This document shows positions 27,041-37,046 of a stretch of DNA of 64,000 bases, one piece after another. How positions within the stretch are numbered: position 1 is the first letter of the stretch; each line of letters starts with the position of its first letter. A program made the position numbers and the translations under genes. The stretch is from Trichomonas tenax (Eukaryota; Parabasalia; Trichomonadida; Trichomonadidae), in NCBI GenBank assembly GCA_023091735.1, contig JALKBU010000034.1, positions 58,185-122,184 of the forward strand, read 5' to 3'. Below the pieces are notes generated by a model, which made no database searches, was not told the DNA's origin, and saw only the letters and a list, made by a program, of their open reading frames with translations.

Positions 27041-29104
27041 GTGAATGCAATAAAATTTTGTAAATATCAGAAAAGTATGACATCATTTTTTATTATGCAG
27101 TATCTAAAGCATTCTGTGGTAGATTACAAACACCCAGATATATCTCTCCCTAAGAAAGCTATCAAAAATGTTCCGGCCGGGTTCTATTGCATTTACAGTG
27201 AACAAGAAAAGAGATGCTGCATTCGCATATCCAGTGAAAGATATTCAAAGTTGACCCCGATGAAAAGCTACAAGTTGTTCAACATCAACATGAACCCCTT
27301 CAGCAGGTCAAAGTGTACATGAGTACATGCGAAGAAATAAAGGAGAGCACTGAATATATTCAATCAACCAGACCCTCACCATGAGGTCACAAGAAATCCT
27401 AATATTGAGGGTATTTCGGCATTAGAGAAAAAGACCCATATTTTAATTGGAATGATGAACCTTCCTTTAACATTTATAACCTCAGAGGTCTTTATTGACA
27501 TTCTTCACGAAGCTTATTACTTAGGGGCATCTCATCCCACGAATAATGCATCAACTTACATCAAACTTCTAGGACGCACTACAGGAACAAAACATTTCAT
27601 CAATATCGCGGCTCTTTTGTTTCAGGTCTTACTTAAAAGTTAACAAGATTTGCAATATGCTATGGATGCTGGGAAGGTCTCCACATCCAACTATCCGGAC
27701 GTTTCTATTATGAATACCAACTCTCCATTAAAGCCTCTTCTCATCAAATGCTTTAAGAACTTTGCAGGGGATACCGAGGCTTATCGAAATGCAATTCAAA
27801 TTACGATGACAGAATTGCTTAAGCTACATCTCATTTCCGTAGTGTTTGTCGCAGATAATCTACATGTGCAGATGAATGTGCTCAAAGATGCAGGCGAACA
27901 CTATGGTATTCCAGCCATTAGTTGTGGGTGTCGTAACCTGAATTTAGGTTTACATGATGCAGCACTAGAATGCCACATATTTGATGTCTTTTGTGATAAG
28001 ATTATTGCGGCTTCTCAAGTTTTAACAAAGAAGAAAATATCCACTCTCCTTGATTTGTCATGCCCTCAATATATTGAAACAAGGTGGCTCATCATATATG
28101 AAATTGCGTTTTAGATCGTAAGGCATGCACAAGAAATTATGAGAACGTTAACTTCGCCACATATTATTCCAATTATTCCATTGCATAAGCACATTGAAAA
28201 TTTATTGGAAGTTGTTTTTGAAATCGCTCCTCGCATGGTATTAATTCTTCTTCCACTAAAACTCTTATGCAATAAATTAGAGGCAAATGCAACATCTATG
28301 TCTGAAGTTTATCCTTCAGTAAGGAGTTCTCAGCTTGTGGGTGCATCACTTATTAACAATGTTCCCGATTGTATTCCGATATTTAACACTATAAATGAGA
28401 AGGTTGTTTCTCGGCGCACTAAGTGTAAGGCAGGTTGCTTTCGAATGAGCATCTTCAGTTTAACCGCTAAAGGCCGAATAGCATTCAAATACTATGCAGC
28501 AGGAAACTCGGAGGGTGAAGCAGCAATATATCGAGAAAAATACCAATACAATCTTGAAAAACATCGTCACGATATTGAGCTATCTTTATCCATTCTAAAC
28601 CAAGTTTAAATTGGAATGTATAAATGCAATGAAATCAAAAATACAATTGTCGTAATGATCCAATCACAACATAGAACTTTTTCACTTGATTGCGGATTCT
28701 TGACGGGAAGGAGGTGCCATCAGTACTTCGGCAATAATGAAACTTTTTCGATCGTAAATGACGACGAAGAATGGAGTCAGTTTGAAAGCCATGATGAAAC
28801 AGTTGTTATTTCACATCCCAGACCTGTTCCCGAGGGTGCAATGGCGCTTGAAATCCCAGAAGAACAAACAAATCAAAGTTTTGATCCTTCAATTCAAGAA
28901 AGTGAGCTGGATGAGGATATTATTGGTGAAAGACCATACAACTCCTTCGACATTATAGAACAAATCAGAAAATATTCTTCGATGTTTGGTTTTGGCCCTG
29001 ATTTGATTGTGCATCTGTATGTCGAGTTTTTTTTTCTGACGAAAGTATTGAGCAAATGTACAGGTATGTGTGACCATCCACCAAATCGTTGTGGATATTC
29101 TTAA
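27041..29104 (+). pseudogene. hAT-like transposase relic, one frame broken by five stops
   Basis: A single reading frame runs for about 688 codons with internal stops at 27320 (TGA), 27338 (TAA), 27641 (TAA), 28112 (TAG) and 28607 (TAA) and no frameshift. Around 27840-28115 the translation shows features of the hAT/DUF659 catalytic core: a VFVADN stretch at the position of the second acidic residue, a Cys-rich GCRNLNLGL motif resembling CxxHxLNL, and ETRWLIIYE resembling TRWxSTY. I do not find the C-terminal dimerisation motif. The frame has no good ATG at its left edge and opens at a GTG. The hAT assignment is moderate; that it is a dead mobile-element gene is more secure. Confidence 0.6.
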
Positions 29105-29254
29105 AGTCTACAGATTATGCACCATTGATTTCTTTTGCTGGAATAATCAAAAATCTAAGAGTAAAGATTATTTGTAATACTAAAAGTCACAGAATACATT
29201 TATATTAGTAAATTCCTAATTCAAAGAACTTTTTAATTAGTAAATTCTTATTTC

Positions 29255-29483
29255 AAAGACCTTCTCACTCTTTAAGGTTATCCCTCAGATGGAAAAAGTT
29301 CAGATTATCTTTATGCCCTATTGTGAAACAGCTAAACGCACATAAAAATTCTTTTAACTACTAGATATACATATGTAATGAATCAGTTAGAAATTCATAA
29401 TCAAGACTATATTGAAGTTAATAGTGATTTTTTAACAAAATCAGAATTTTGCATTATTAAGCGAGCATTATATAATCATTTTG
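29255..29483. repeat. Dispersed repeat A, copy 1
   Basis: About 229 bp, nearly the same as 53344-53570, with roughly twenty differences. It includes a shared core, CTACTAGATATACATATG. It starts 150 bases after the stop of the hAT-like relic; its second copy starts 91 bases after a broken PABP-like gene. It may be a 3' flank carried along with the sequences before it, or an independent insertion. No inverted ends seen. Confidence 0.85.
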
Positions 29484-29563
29484 TCCTATCACGAAAAAGG
29501 GTATGTGAGGTTAAGTGATGCGGTTCTGACATGTAAATTGGACTTGAAAATAGAAGTAAGAAG

Positions 29564-29634
29564 GTTCGAGAGGCTGATAAGATGTGCTTCAGGGTCCCTT
29601 CAGCATTGAAGCACATATTATCAGCTTCTCGAAC
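29564..29634. repeat. Long hairpin: 28-bp imperfect stem, 15-nt loop
   Basis: The arms 29564-29591 (GTTCGAGAGGCTGATAAGAT...) and 29607-29634 pair at 26 of 28 positions, with loop GGGTCCCTTCAGCAT. It sits between repeats A and B. It resembles a small-RNA precursor in size, but transcription is unknown. Confidence 0.7.
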
Positions 29635-29690
29635 AACTTGGAACGATATTTAGAAATTATTGAATATTTTTTTTGCTCAGTCTCTCTCTC

Positions 29691-29913
29691 ACCTAGCATT
29701 GGTTTTGTCAGTATTGATCCTAACCGTTATGCCATATTTGTCATGTAAAGTCAGATTTGAAATCAGATATATGATAATTTTCCAATTTTGAAATCTCGAG
29801 AACTTAGGTTCACCAAGCTTAGTCCTTAATAGGGTATATTCCCCATGCAACATGGAATACACCATATAAATTTTATCGAAAAAAAATTGGAGGAAGGGAG
29901 TGAGAAGGGCTTT
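29691..29913. repeat. Dispersed repeat B, copy 1
   Basis: About 222 bp beginning ACCTAGCATTGG and ending GAGAAGGGCTTT, repeated at 54555-54777 in the same orientation with only a handful of differences. On the minus strand both copies keep an open frame of about 70 codons (KIYMVYSMLHGEYTLL... onward). Its differences include codon-changing ones, so I cannot claim it is under selection. No terminal inverted repeats. Confidence 0.85.
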
Positions 29914-30929
29914 CTTATTTCCAGACTTTTTTCCAGCAGTCCATTTTTTATCGTCCAGATTTGCATCCCTACAGGACATTCCTTTTATTCACCAATGATT
30001 ATCAAATGAAAGCAGTATATCAGTACAATTACAATAATATATTATCAACATCATAAACTAATTGATTATAGTCATTATTTTTGAGTTTAAACATTATAGT
30101 TATGAATTTCAATTCATGTGTCTTCACTACCAGTTTTAAAATCGTGTATATCCCAAAATCGCCACAAGCTCCATTAAATCATTCAAGCGTTACTTTTAGT
30201 AGTAAAGCTCTCAATTTTTCATGTATCATTGACTTGTTATTTTCAAGATCCCTCTCGGATATAGCATCAGCAGGACCTATATAGTATACCATATCAATAT
30301 GGCTTTCTGGTTTAAAACTTTTCTGCACCCCCACTTCTTGTTGATTTACATGACAAAAATATAAAAACATGTTATCCAACACTGTAAATCAGTGTATAAA
30401 CTCACGTTAATGGTTATATCATAAATTCGAAGTACAATTTGTTACTTTTATTAATTTTTCTTCAAGAAGATATCATTGGAGTTATCATCCAAACCATTAA
30501 AATTGATCTATCTATAGTATGAATAGATTAAACATAAAGAATAACATGATATACATTTTTTTGTGATTAAAAATTGATATTTCAAGCACAAAAATATTGA
30601 AATCAGACTATTAACAATTATGAATAAACAAAGCTATTGAAGGAATATCATTTAGCAACGAATCAAGTTCATGTGTTGATTAAATGAAAAATATCAGATA
30701 TGATGACATTTCAAATTCAATGATTTGAGCCAAACTTTATTGACAAATAAACAAGATACGTTATGGGTAGTCTATTCATGAACTTACTGAACCCCTAAAA
30801 ATTTAATTTTGCCAATTCCTTGACCAATAAGTATAATATTATGATAAATCACTAAAAATTGAAGAAAAATTGGGCATAAACAAACTTCAAGGTGATATTA
30901 AAAGTGGTTACTGACAAATTTCAAATCTG

Positions 30930-31640
30930 ATGAGTTTCGGGTTCCTCAACAAGATAAAGTCATTCCCTGAGTACCACGATATGATTGATCAGAGTGATCG
31001 CGTCCGTGGACAAGAGGTTTCCATGATTGACGGCTACATAAAGGGATATGGCGAAGTTTATGAGCAGTATTACAAGAAGCAGCCAGAAGACTTACGCGAA
31101 TCCTATGAACAAATCGGCAAGACACAGAGAGAATTAATCACAGCTCTTCAGGAAGATTTCGGCAAAAAGACAGAAGTCCAAAATTCATTTCTCAATCTTA
31201 AGGCCAAGCAAGAGGCCCTCCTTCAGGAATATAACAAGATGTCATCTCGCGAAGAGGAAGCTCGCAAGACACGCGATGCTGCTACAAAGGAAGAAGCTAA
31301 ACTCGCCGCTGCCAATGCTAAGGGCAACCAAGTCGAAATCGCAAAGGCCGAGGCTTCTCAGCAGGCCGCTAAGCAGAAGGCTGAGACATTAACAGAAATG
31401 GCTACAAAGGCGCACGCTGATTACGATGTTTCTCAGTCAAAGCATGCCGTCGCTTTTGTCGAAGAGTTTGTTAATCAGATGAAGAAGGTCATCGACTCCG
31501 AGTTAAAGGTTGCTAATCTTTACTCCAACGATGGCGAAATCATCTTTAATGCCGGTCAGAAGTTCTCTACAATCAATGATCCATCCATTCCAAAGCTTGA
31601 GCAGAGACTTCAGCAGTGGGAGGAGTATTCAATTGATTAA
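30930..31640 (+). CDS. BAR-like helical membrane-shaping protein
   Basis: 236 residues, almost entirely alpha-helical. Residues 5-60 form an amphipathic start (MSFGFLNKIKSFPEYHD). The long central coiled coil (about 60-165) is rich in Ala, Glu, Lys and Gln, and a final helical segment ends at 236. Size, three-helix pattern and basic patches fit a BAR-domain protein of the amphiphysin/sorting-nexin type, which would bind and curve membranes. No SH3 or other domain follows. The GC-rich third positions suggest strong expression. Stop TAAA. The BAR call rests on pattern, not on a diagnostic motif. Confidence 0.65.
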   Translation: MSFGFLNKIKSFPEYHDMIDQSDRVRGQEVSMIDGYIKGYGEVYEQYYKKQPEDLRESYEQIGKTQRELITALQEDFGKKTEVQNSFLNLKAKQEALLQEYNKMSSREEEARKTRDAATKEEAKLAAANAKGNQVEIAKAEASQQAAKQKAETLTEMATKAHADYDVSQSKHAVAFVEEFVNQMKKVIDSELKVANLYSNDGEIIFNAGQKFSTINDPSIPKLEQRLQQWEEYSID

Positions 31641-31943
31641 ATTTAATCATATTTGCTTTGCAAAATATCCCAAATTTCTTAAAAGTGATTACTATTAACT
31701 CTCCTTTATTCTACATACAAGCTAACTGCAAATCAATATTAATTATATTCCTTCATATAATTCCAAAAAAATAATGCATCGATAATTTCAATTTCATACA
31801 TACACATTTACCATTTGCAGTTATTTTTGATTCAAAGAGTATATTTTAATTTCAAATATACAAGCGTAATAAACGAGGTAAATTTTATCTGATTAAAAGA
31901 ATTCATATATAAATTTAGTCGCGGATATATAATTGTCTGTAAT

Positions 31944-32585
31944 TTACTTGAGGGCTCTTTCTCTGAGCTTCTTAGCTGCGTCACCTTGTGAAATAGCAAC
32001 AGCATTGTAAACGAAAGCAGGAATCTTTCCTAATGGATCGCAATGGACAAGGAAAGTGAACTTGCATGCATCCTTGTCATCTGGGTCAGCCTCAAGGACG
32101 TCTACCTGGAAAGTCATGAAACCACGGACATTTGGTGGGATAACCTCCTTAACTGACTCATCCAATGGTGTGCAGTGGAGCCAGACATCCTTGTCCCCAA
32201 CTTTGTAGTGGCGTCTTAAAGCCAAAAACTCTCTATCAGCAACAAGGCCTGTTCCTGATGAATAAGAGCAGTACATGTATTCACTATCGTGTCCATCATC
32301 CTGGCGGCTGAAGCAGTACATTTCCTTTGTGTCATCACCTTTTTCTGCTGGATGATCCTTATCAACAACGACAACATTCATCAAAAGATCACGAACCTTT
32401 TCGTATGGTGCCTTTATCGACACTGTTGACTTGACCATGCAAAAAGCGTTCTTTTCATAAGATGCGGTATAATATTTAACGCCTTTATCATCCTTTGACA
32501 ACTTCCAGTGTGGACCGTCGTATAACTTTATGACCTCTTGAAGGCGCTTTTCATGAGCTTCGATTTCTGCTGCAGAAATTGACAT
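31944..32585 (-). CDS. START-domain lipid-transfer protein
   Basis: 213 residues from the ATG at 32585; the frame extends nine hydrophobic codons further without an ATG. It covers one START domain: an N-terminal helix (residues 1-35), the W-x-L-x-K-D-x-K-G-V-x-Y strand, TVSIKAPYEKVRDLLMN, then YMYCSYSSGTGLVADREFLALRRHYK, RGFMTFQVDVLEADPDDKD, and a C-terminal helix. START proteins carry phospholipids, sterols or ceramide between membranes; the ligand cannot be predicted. It has no signal peptide, so it is probably cytosolic. Stop TAAA. Confidence 0.88.
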   Translation of the reverse strand: MSISAAEIEAHEKRLQEVIKLYDGPHWKLSKDDKGVKYYTASYEKNAFCMVKSTVSIKAPYEKVRDLLMNVVVVDKDHPAEKGDDTKEMYCFSRQDDGHDSEYMYCSYSSGTGLVADREFLALRRHYKVGDKDVWLHCTPLDESVKEVIPPNVRGFMTFQVDVLEADPDDKDACKFTFLVHCDPLGKIPAFVYNAVAISQGDAAKKLRERALK

Positions 32586-33841
32586 CTGGAAACAATAAAA
32601 AATAAAAAACAATAAAATAATCCAAATTGATAGCTTTATCCTTATTGCAATCGTTACTCACTCGGCCTATATTCATTGTTTCAGGAATAAAAACAGTTGT
32701 TTACGCTTTACATTTTTATCTGAAATCAGAATTTCAATTAAAGAGTTCATCTTCGAAACACATGAAATACTGATGCATTGCAATAACTAGCCATTGTCAA
32801 TTTTATACGTATGTGTTTGAATCAAATTCAAAAGTTCATTGGAGAACATTATCATTCACATGGATACATCACTTGCTTTGAGTACTTGTATTGAAAATGG
32901 TTTAAATCACTTGAAAGAGTATGAATTTTACGCCAATTAAAAGTGTAAATTATTTCAATGAATAACATAAAACATGCAATACACACATCGGTGTCAGCAT
33001 TTGGATGAATAGCAGAACCTAGATCAATCAGTGTATAGCAAATATTTGTAATAGGGAGTGAAATATGATCGTTTTTCTACACCGTTAAATTTTCCAAGCA
33101 TTGTTCTTAAAGTATAGCAATGGATAAAGCCATGAAATAGGCTTCCCATATGGTGTGGATGGACATATTCGAGTTTTGAACACTGTTATATCATTCATAT
33201 CAGAACAAAATTAGAAGATTAAATCCGGTGGCTTCATTTCTCTATAATTAAACTATATAGTTTCTCTAGTTTAATTATAGAATATAGTTTCTCTATAATT
33301 AAACTATATAATCCCAGGTGTGAATATTAAAAGAGTTAGAACAAGGGCTTGTAAATCAAGGTGTTTGAATTTGTGAAGATATTGGTCAAACGACCACGCC
33401 CTGATCACATTATAGCGAGCACATATTTATGGAGAGATCAAAACCCAAAAATTAAGATTCAATTTTTGGAAAGAGATTTTCCAAAACACAAAGTGAAAAT
33501 AAGATGTATAACGGTTTCTATAACATAATATGTGCGTGAAATATACCGAAAACCCTAAATTCAGTGAATTTATGATGTAATGTGATGCAAAAAGGATATA
33601 TTCGGAGCCAAACATAAAGTGGGAAACGAAACACTTCCATTCAAAAAAAAATCAAAATGTGAGGTGGATCTTTCTCGTTAATAATATGAAAAAATTAGCC
33701 TCTATATGATAAGAAAGACTTTTCTATCAATAAATCCCGCCGGCGCCAAAAAAACGTAAAACGTAAAAACACAAATTTGACCGCCAAGTTTCAATGGCTC
33801 ATTATTTCAAGTGAGCAGAACATCCCGCTTCCCCTACCCCG
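32586..33841. other. Gene-free region with an inverted/direct repeat cluster
   Basis: About 1.25 kb without a credible gene. It holds the repeat cluster at 33242-33310. G+C rises sharply from about 33735, leading into the mariner relic. Frames here are short and compositionally random. Confidence 0.5.
33242..33310. repeat. Three copies of a 12-bp unit, two direct and one inverted
   Basis: CTATAATTAAAC at 33242-33253 and 33293-33304, and its reverse complement GTTTAATTATAG at 33269-33280. TATAGTTTCTC follows or links the copies. Either outer copy can pair with the middle one, so two alternative hairpins are possible. Confidence 0.7.
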
Positions 33842-34127
33842 GTGGGTTCCGGCTCATGTCAGCAAAGTCACGACGTAGTGGTTCAGGGGCAAGGCATAGG
33901 TCCTCGAGTGGCCCGCCAATAGCCATGATCTCAACCCCATCGAGAATCTCTGGGCGATAATGAAGATCCACGTCGCCAAGATGCACCCAACCACAGTTGA
34001 CGCCCTCAAAGTCTGCGTTCGTCAAGTTTGGGATAATATCAGCGACGAATTACTCCAGCATCTCTGTACATCAATGGACACTAGGTTGCGCGCCTGCGTC
34101 GAAACCAACGGCAACCAAATTAACTAA
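33842..34127 (+). pseudogene. Mariner/Tc1 transposase C-terminal relic
   Basis: In the plus frame ending at the TAA at 34125-34127, the translation contains LEWPANSHDLNPIENLW, the signature around the third catalytic acidic residue of Tc1/mariner DDE transposases (usual form WPxxSPDLNPIE). A further 60 sensible residues follow to the C-terminus. Upstream in the same frame are stops at 33876 and 33897, and the N-terminal two thirds is missing. The segment is distinctly G+C-rich against its AT-rich surroundings. A dead fragment. Confidence 0.85.
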
Positions 34128-34531
34128 TAAAAATTACTGTTTGTGCCTCCAATATGGAGTTGCGCGAAAGTTGTACACAAAACGTCAGATTTTTTCTTAT
34201 GTTTACATTACATTTGAAGGGGAAAAGTGAGAATTGAGTGGCTGACCTGTCACTTTTGTGGAGGTGTTTCGTATTGGACTTTATTATTAAAATTTTGATA
34301 AGAAAATGTTGACCCCAAATTAGCAATAAAAGAATTACGGATGAATTCATTTAAATGATATTGAATCAGTAATATATTTGAGAGGCGTCATAGAATTTCG
34401 AAAACTATTTTAATTGAAAAAAACTGACATCAACATTTTCCTTTTGATTAATAATCTTCTAAATGTATGGGATCAAATTGAAATTTGAATTCTATTTGGT
34501 CGGAATTGAACTTAGTATAAATACTTCACAT
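34128..34531. other. Upstream region of the branching-enzyme gene
   Basis: AT-rich with no gene. The in-frame extension of the branching enzyme (ATG at 34463) falls here. TTCACAT, an initiator-like site, lies 4 bases before the chosen ATG. Confidence 0.5.
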
Positions 34532-36550
34532 ATGCAGATTCTGGCCGATAATCCATGGCTCGAACCATATAAAGATAAACTACAGGAACGAGTGAATCAT
34601 TACATTGAGGCCAAGAACTTCATTAATTACATCGAGGGCTCTTTGGATAAATTCACGCAAGCATACAAAGAATACGGAATTCACAGGGTCGAAAATGTTA
34701 TCACATACATGGAATGGGCACCAAATGCAGACGAGATATACCTCGTTGGCGACTACAACGGCTGGAACATGTGTGATCCGTACTGCAAGTGCAACAAAGT
34801 GGACGAATTTGGTCACTTCAAATTGTCCTTGCCAGATATCAACGGAAGACCAGTCATTCAGCACGATTCTAAAATAAAATGCATTCTGAAATTGAAAAAT
34901 GGCGAAATCGTCTGGAGAATTCCTGCTTGGATAACATACACGAGACAGAATGAGAATGATGTCGAATTCAACGGTGTTTTTTGGAACCCACCGCACAAAT
35001 TCGAATTCAAAAATCCAAAACCGGGCCCAGTTGAGGGCGCTCTCCTCATCTACGAAGCTCACATAGGCATGGCGGGACCGGAGGAAAGAGTACACACATA
35101 CAAAGAGTTCGAACAAAATGTTCTACCGCATATCAAGAAATGTGGATACAACACGATACAGCTCATGGCTGTAATGGAGCATCCATACTATGGATCCTTT
35201 GGATACCAAGTCACGAACTTCTTTGCGGTAAATTCGAGATTTGGCACTCCTGAGGACTTAAAATCGCTTATCGACACAGCACACTGGATGGGAATCAGAG
35301 TTATCCTCGATCTTGTCCACTCTCACGCTTCTCAGAACGTCGCTGAGGGAATAAACTACTTCGATGGATCTGAGCATCAATATTTCCATCCAGGGGAGCG
35401 CGGCATACATCCATTCTGGGATTCCAGGTGCTTCGACTACGGCGCTTACGAGGTCAAGCGATTCCTCTTGTCGAACCTTAGGTTCTACATGGAAGAGTAC
35501 AATTTTGATGGGTTCAGGTTCGACGGTGTTACGTCGATCTTATACGTCCATCATGGAAAGAAATTCTTATACACATCCGTTGACGACTACTTTGGCGAAG
35601 AAGTCGATCAAGATGCCGTATCATATTTAATGCTGGCGAACGATGTTGTCCATTCATTGGATAGGAACGCTATTACGATTGCCGAGGATGTGTCAGGCAT
35701 GATCGGCATCGCAAGGTCCATCAAAGACGGAGGTATTGGCTTCGATTACAGATTAGGCATGGGAGTTCCAGATCTTTGGATAAGGATGCTGAAAGATCAG
35801 TGGGATGAGGAGTGGGATATGGAAAATCTCACCAAAGAGCTCCTTAACAGACCATACAAAGAAAAAACTGTTGCATACTGTGAATGCCATGACCAGGCCT
35901 TGGTTGGCGACAAGACAATAGCATTCAGACTCATGGATGCTGAGATGTACACAAACATGTCTGTTTTCAACGCTGAAACAGTATGCATTGCAAGAGGCAT
36001 CGCATTGCACAAAATGATCAGATTCTTAACGATGTCTCTCGGAGGCCAAAGCTATCTTAACTTTATGGGCAACGAATTCGGACATCCTGAGTGGATTGAT
36101 TTTCCACGTGAAGGAAACCATTATTCATTCCAGCACTGCACAAGACAGTTCAATCTTGCTACAGCTGATGACTTACGCTACAAATATCTCTTGAGATTCG
36201 ATATTGCAATGTTGAATCTTGAGACAAGAGAAAAGTTCTTAGAATCAGACGAAATAAGGATTATCCTCAAAGACAACAATAGCAAAGTCATCGCTTTCGA
36301 AAGAGGAAATTTGATATTCATATTTAATTTCCATTCTACGTTCTCATACTCAGACTTCGAAGTCGGTGTTGGAATGCCAGGCGATTACAGATGTATTTTA
36401 TCTTCGGATGATGATTTCTTCGGTGGACAAAGTAGAATCGATAAACACGTCTCCCATACGTCATTTAGAGGACCATGGCAGGGATGCCCACACAAGATTC
36501 CACTTTATATTCCATCAAGGACTGCTTCTGTTTATAAGAGATTTAATTAA
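34532..36550 (+). CDS. 1,4-alpha-glucan branching enzyme
   Basis: 672 residues from ATG 34532 (MQILADNPWLEPYKDKL), which matches where eukaryotic branching enzymes start; an ATG at 34463 would add 23 atypical residues. A CBM48 domain is at about 60-140 (EWAPNADEIYLVGDYNGWN). The GH13 barrel holds VILDLVHSHAS, the nucleophile motif GFRFDGVTS at about 330, the acid/base motif AEDVSG at about 385, and CHDQ at about 451. A C-terminal beta domain follows. The enzyme makes alpha-1,6 branches in glycogen, the main carbohydrate store of trichomonads. Length and motifs are complete, so it is presumably active. Stop TAAA. Confidence 0.95.
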   Translation: MQILADNPWLEPYKDKLQERVNHYIEAKNFINYIEGSLDKFTQAYKEYGIHRVENVITYMEWAPNADEIYLVGDYNGWNMCDPYCKCNKVDEFGHFKLSLPDINGRPVIQHDSKIKCILKLKNGEIVWRIPAWITYTRQNENDVEFNGVFWNPPHKFEFKNPKPGPVEGALLIYEAHIGMAGPEERVHTYKEFEQNVLPHIKKCGYNTIQLMAVMEHPYYGSFGYQVTNFFAVNSRFGTPEDLKSLIDTAHWMGIRVILDLVHSHASQNVAEGINYFDGSEHQYFHPGERGIHPFWDSRCFDYGAYEVKRFLLSNLRFYMEEYNFDGFRFDGVTSILYVHHGKKFLYTSVDDYFGEEVDQDAVSYLMLANDVVHSLDRNAITIAEDVSGMIGIARSIKDGGIGFDYRLGMGVPDLWIRMLKDQWDEEWDMENLTKELLNRPYKEKTVAYCECHDQALVGDKTIAFRLMDAEMYTNMSVFNAETVCIARGIALHKMIRFLTMSLGGQSYLNFMGNEFGHPEWIDFPREGNHYSFQHCTRQFNLATADDLRYKYLLRFDIAMLNLETREKFLESDEIRIILKDNNSKVIAFERGNLIFIFNFHSTFSYSDFEVGVGMPGDYRCILSSDDDFFGGQSRIDKHVSHTSFRGPWQGCPHKIPLYIPSRTASVYKRFN

Positions 36551-37046
36551 ATATTTTTTTCTATCTTTCAATTGCTACCTTCTTTTCTACCTCAAAATAA
36601 TTCATATCTAACTTTCTTACATTCAATATCGCCAAAAAAATCATTCTCAAGGAATATTTTTCGCGTTTGTAGTAATTATATCACGGATAAAGTAGATCTA
36701 ACGAATGATGATTTGTTTTTTCATTTAAAAACTTGCTATTGCTCGATTTTTATGAAAAATATTTCTGAAATAAAGATTTGTTTTGGTAAATAGATAATGA
36801 TGTAAGAGAGCAACAAATTATGTTTGTCTAAGATTAGAATTTATGAAGAAAACAAAAAAGACAAATGAAAAGTAGAGTCTAAAATTTTAGAAAGGGGATA
36901 TTTAAAAAAGTGGGACGAAAAATATTTTAGAGGCAATTTACGTTTATAAATAAAATTTTGGCAATTTTAAAAATAACATATAGCATAAGATAGACAACAC
37001 ATATTTCATCTAATTATGAGAAAATTAAGCATTTAATGTGCTTCGA
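36551..37046. other. Intergenic, no gene seen
   Basis: About 500 AT-rich bases with T-runs and A-runs. Short frames at 36572-36793 have no protein-like features. Confidence 0.5.

Larger units (their letters stand above)
29105..30929. other. Accessory intergenic region with repeats and a long hairpin
   Basis: After the relic come a 32-bp direct repeat (29204-29235 and 29236-29267), repeat A (29255-29483), a hairpin (29564-29634) and repeat B (29691-29913), each listed separately. From 30000 to 30929 there is AT-rich DNA. A minus-strand frame at 30179-30382 translates into plausible protein for about 40 residues but matches nothing I know, so I leave it uncalled. Confidence 0.6.

Noticed and set aside
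29204..29267. Possible CRISPR-like repeat spacing in the 32-bp direct repeat
   Set aside because: Only two adjacent copies with no spacer, in a eukaryotic genome.
30179..30382. 67-codon minus-strand frame reading IGPADAISERDLENN
   Set aside because: Plausible residues for about 40 codons but no family, no promoter motif and no conserved partner; too weak to call.
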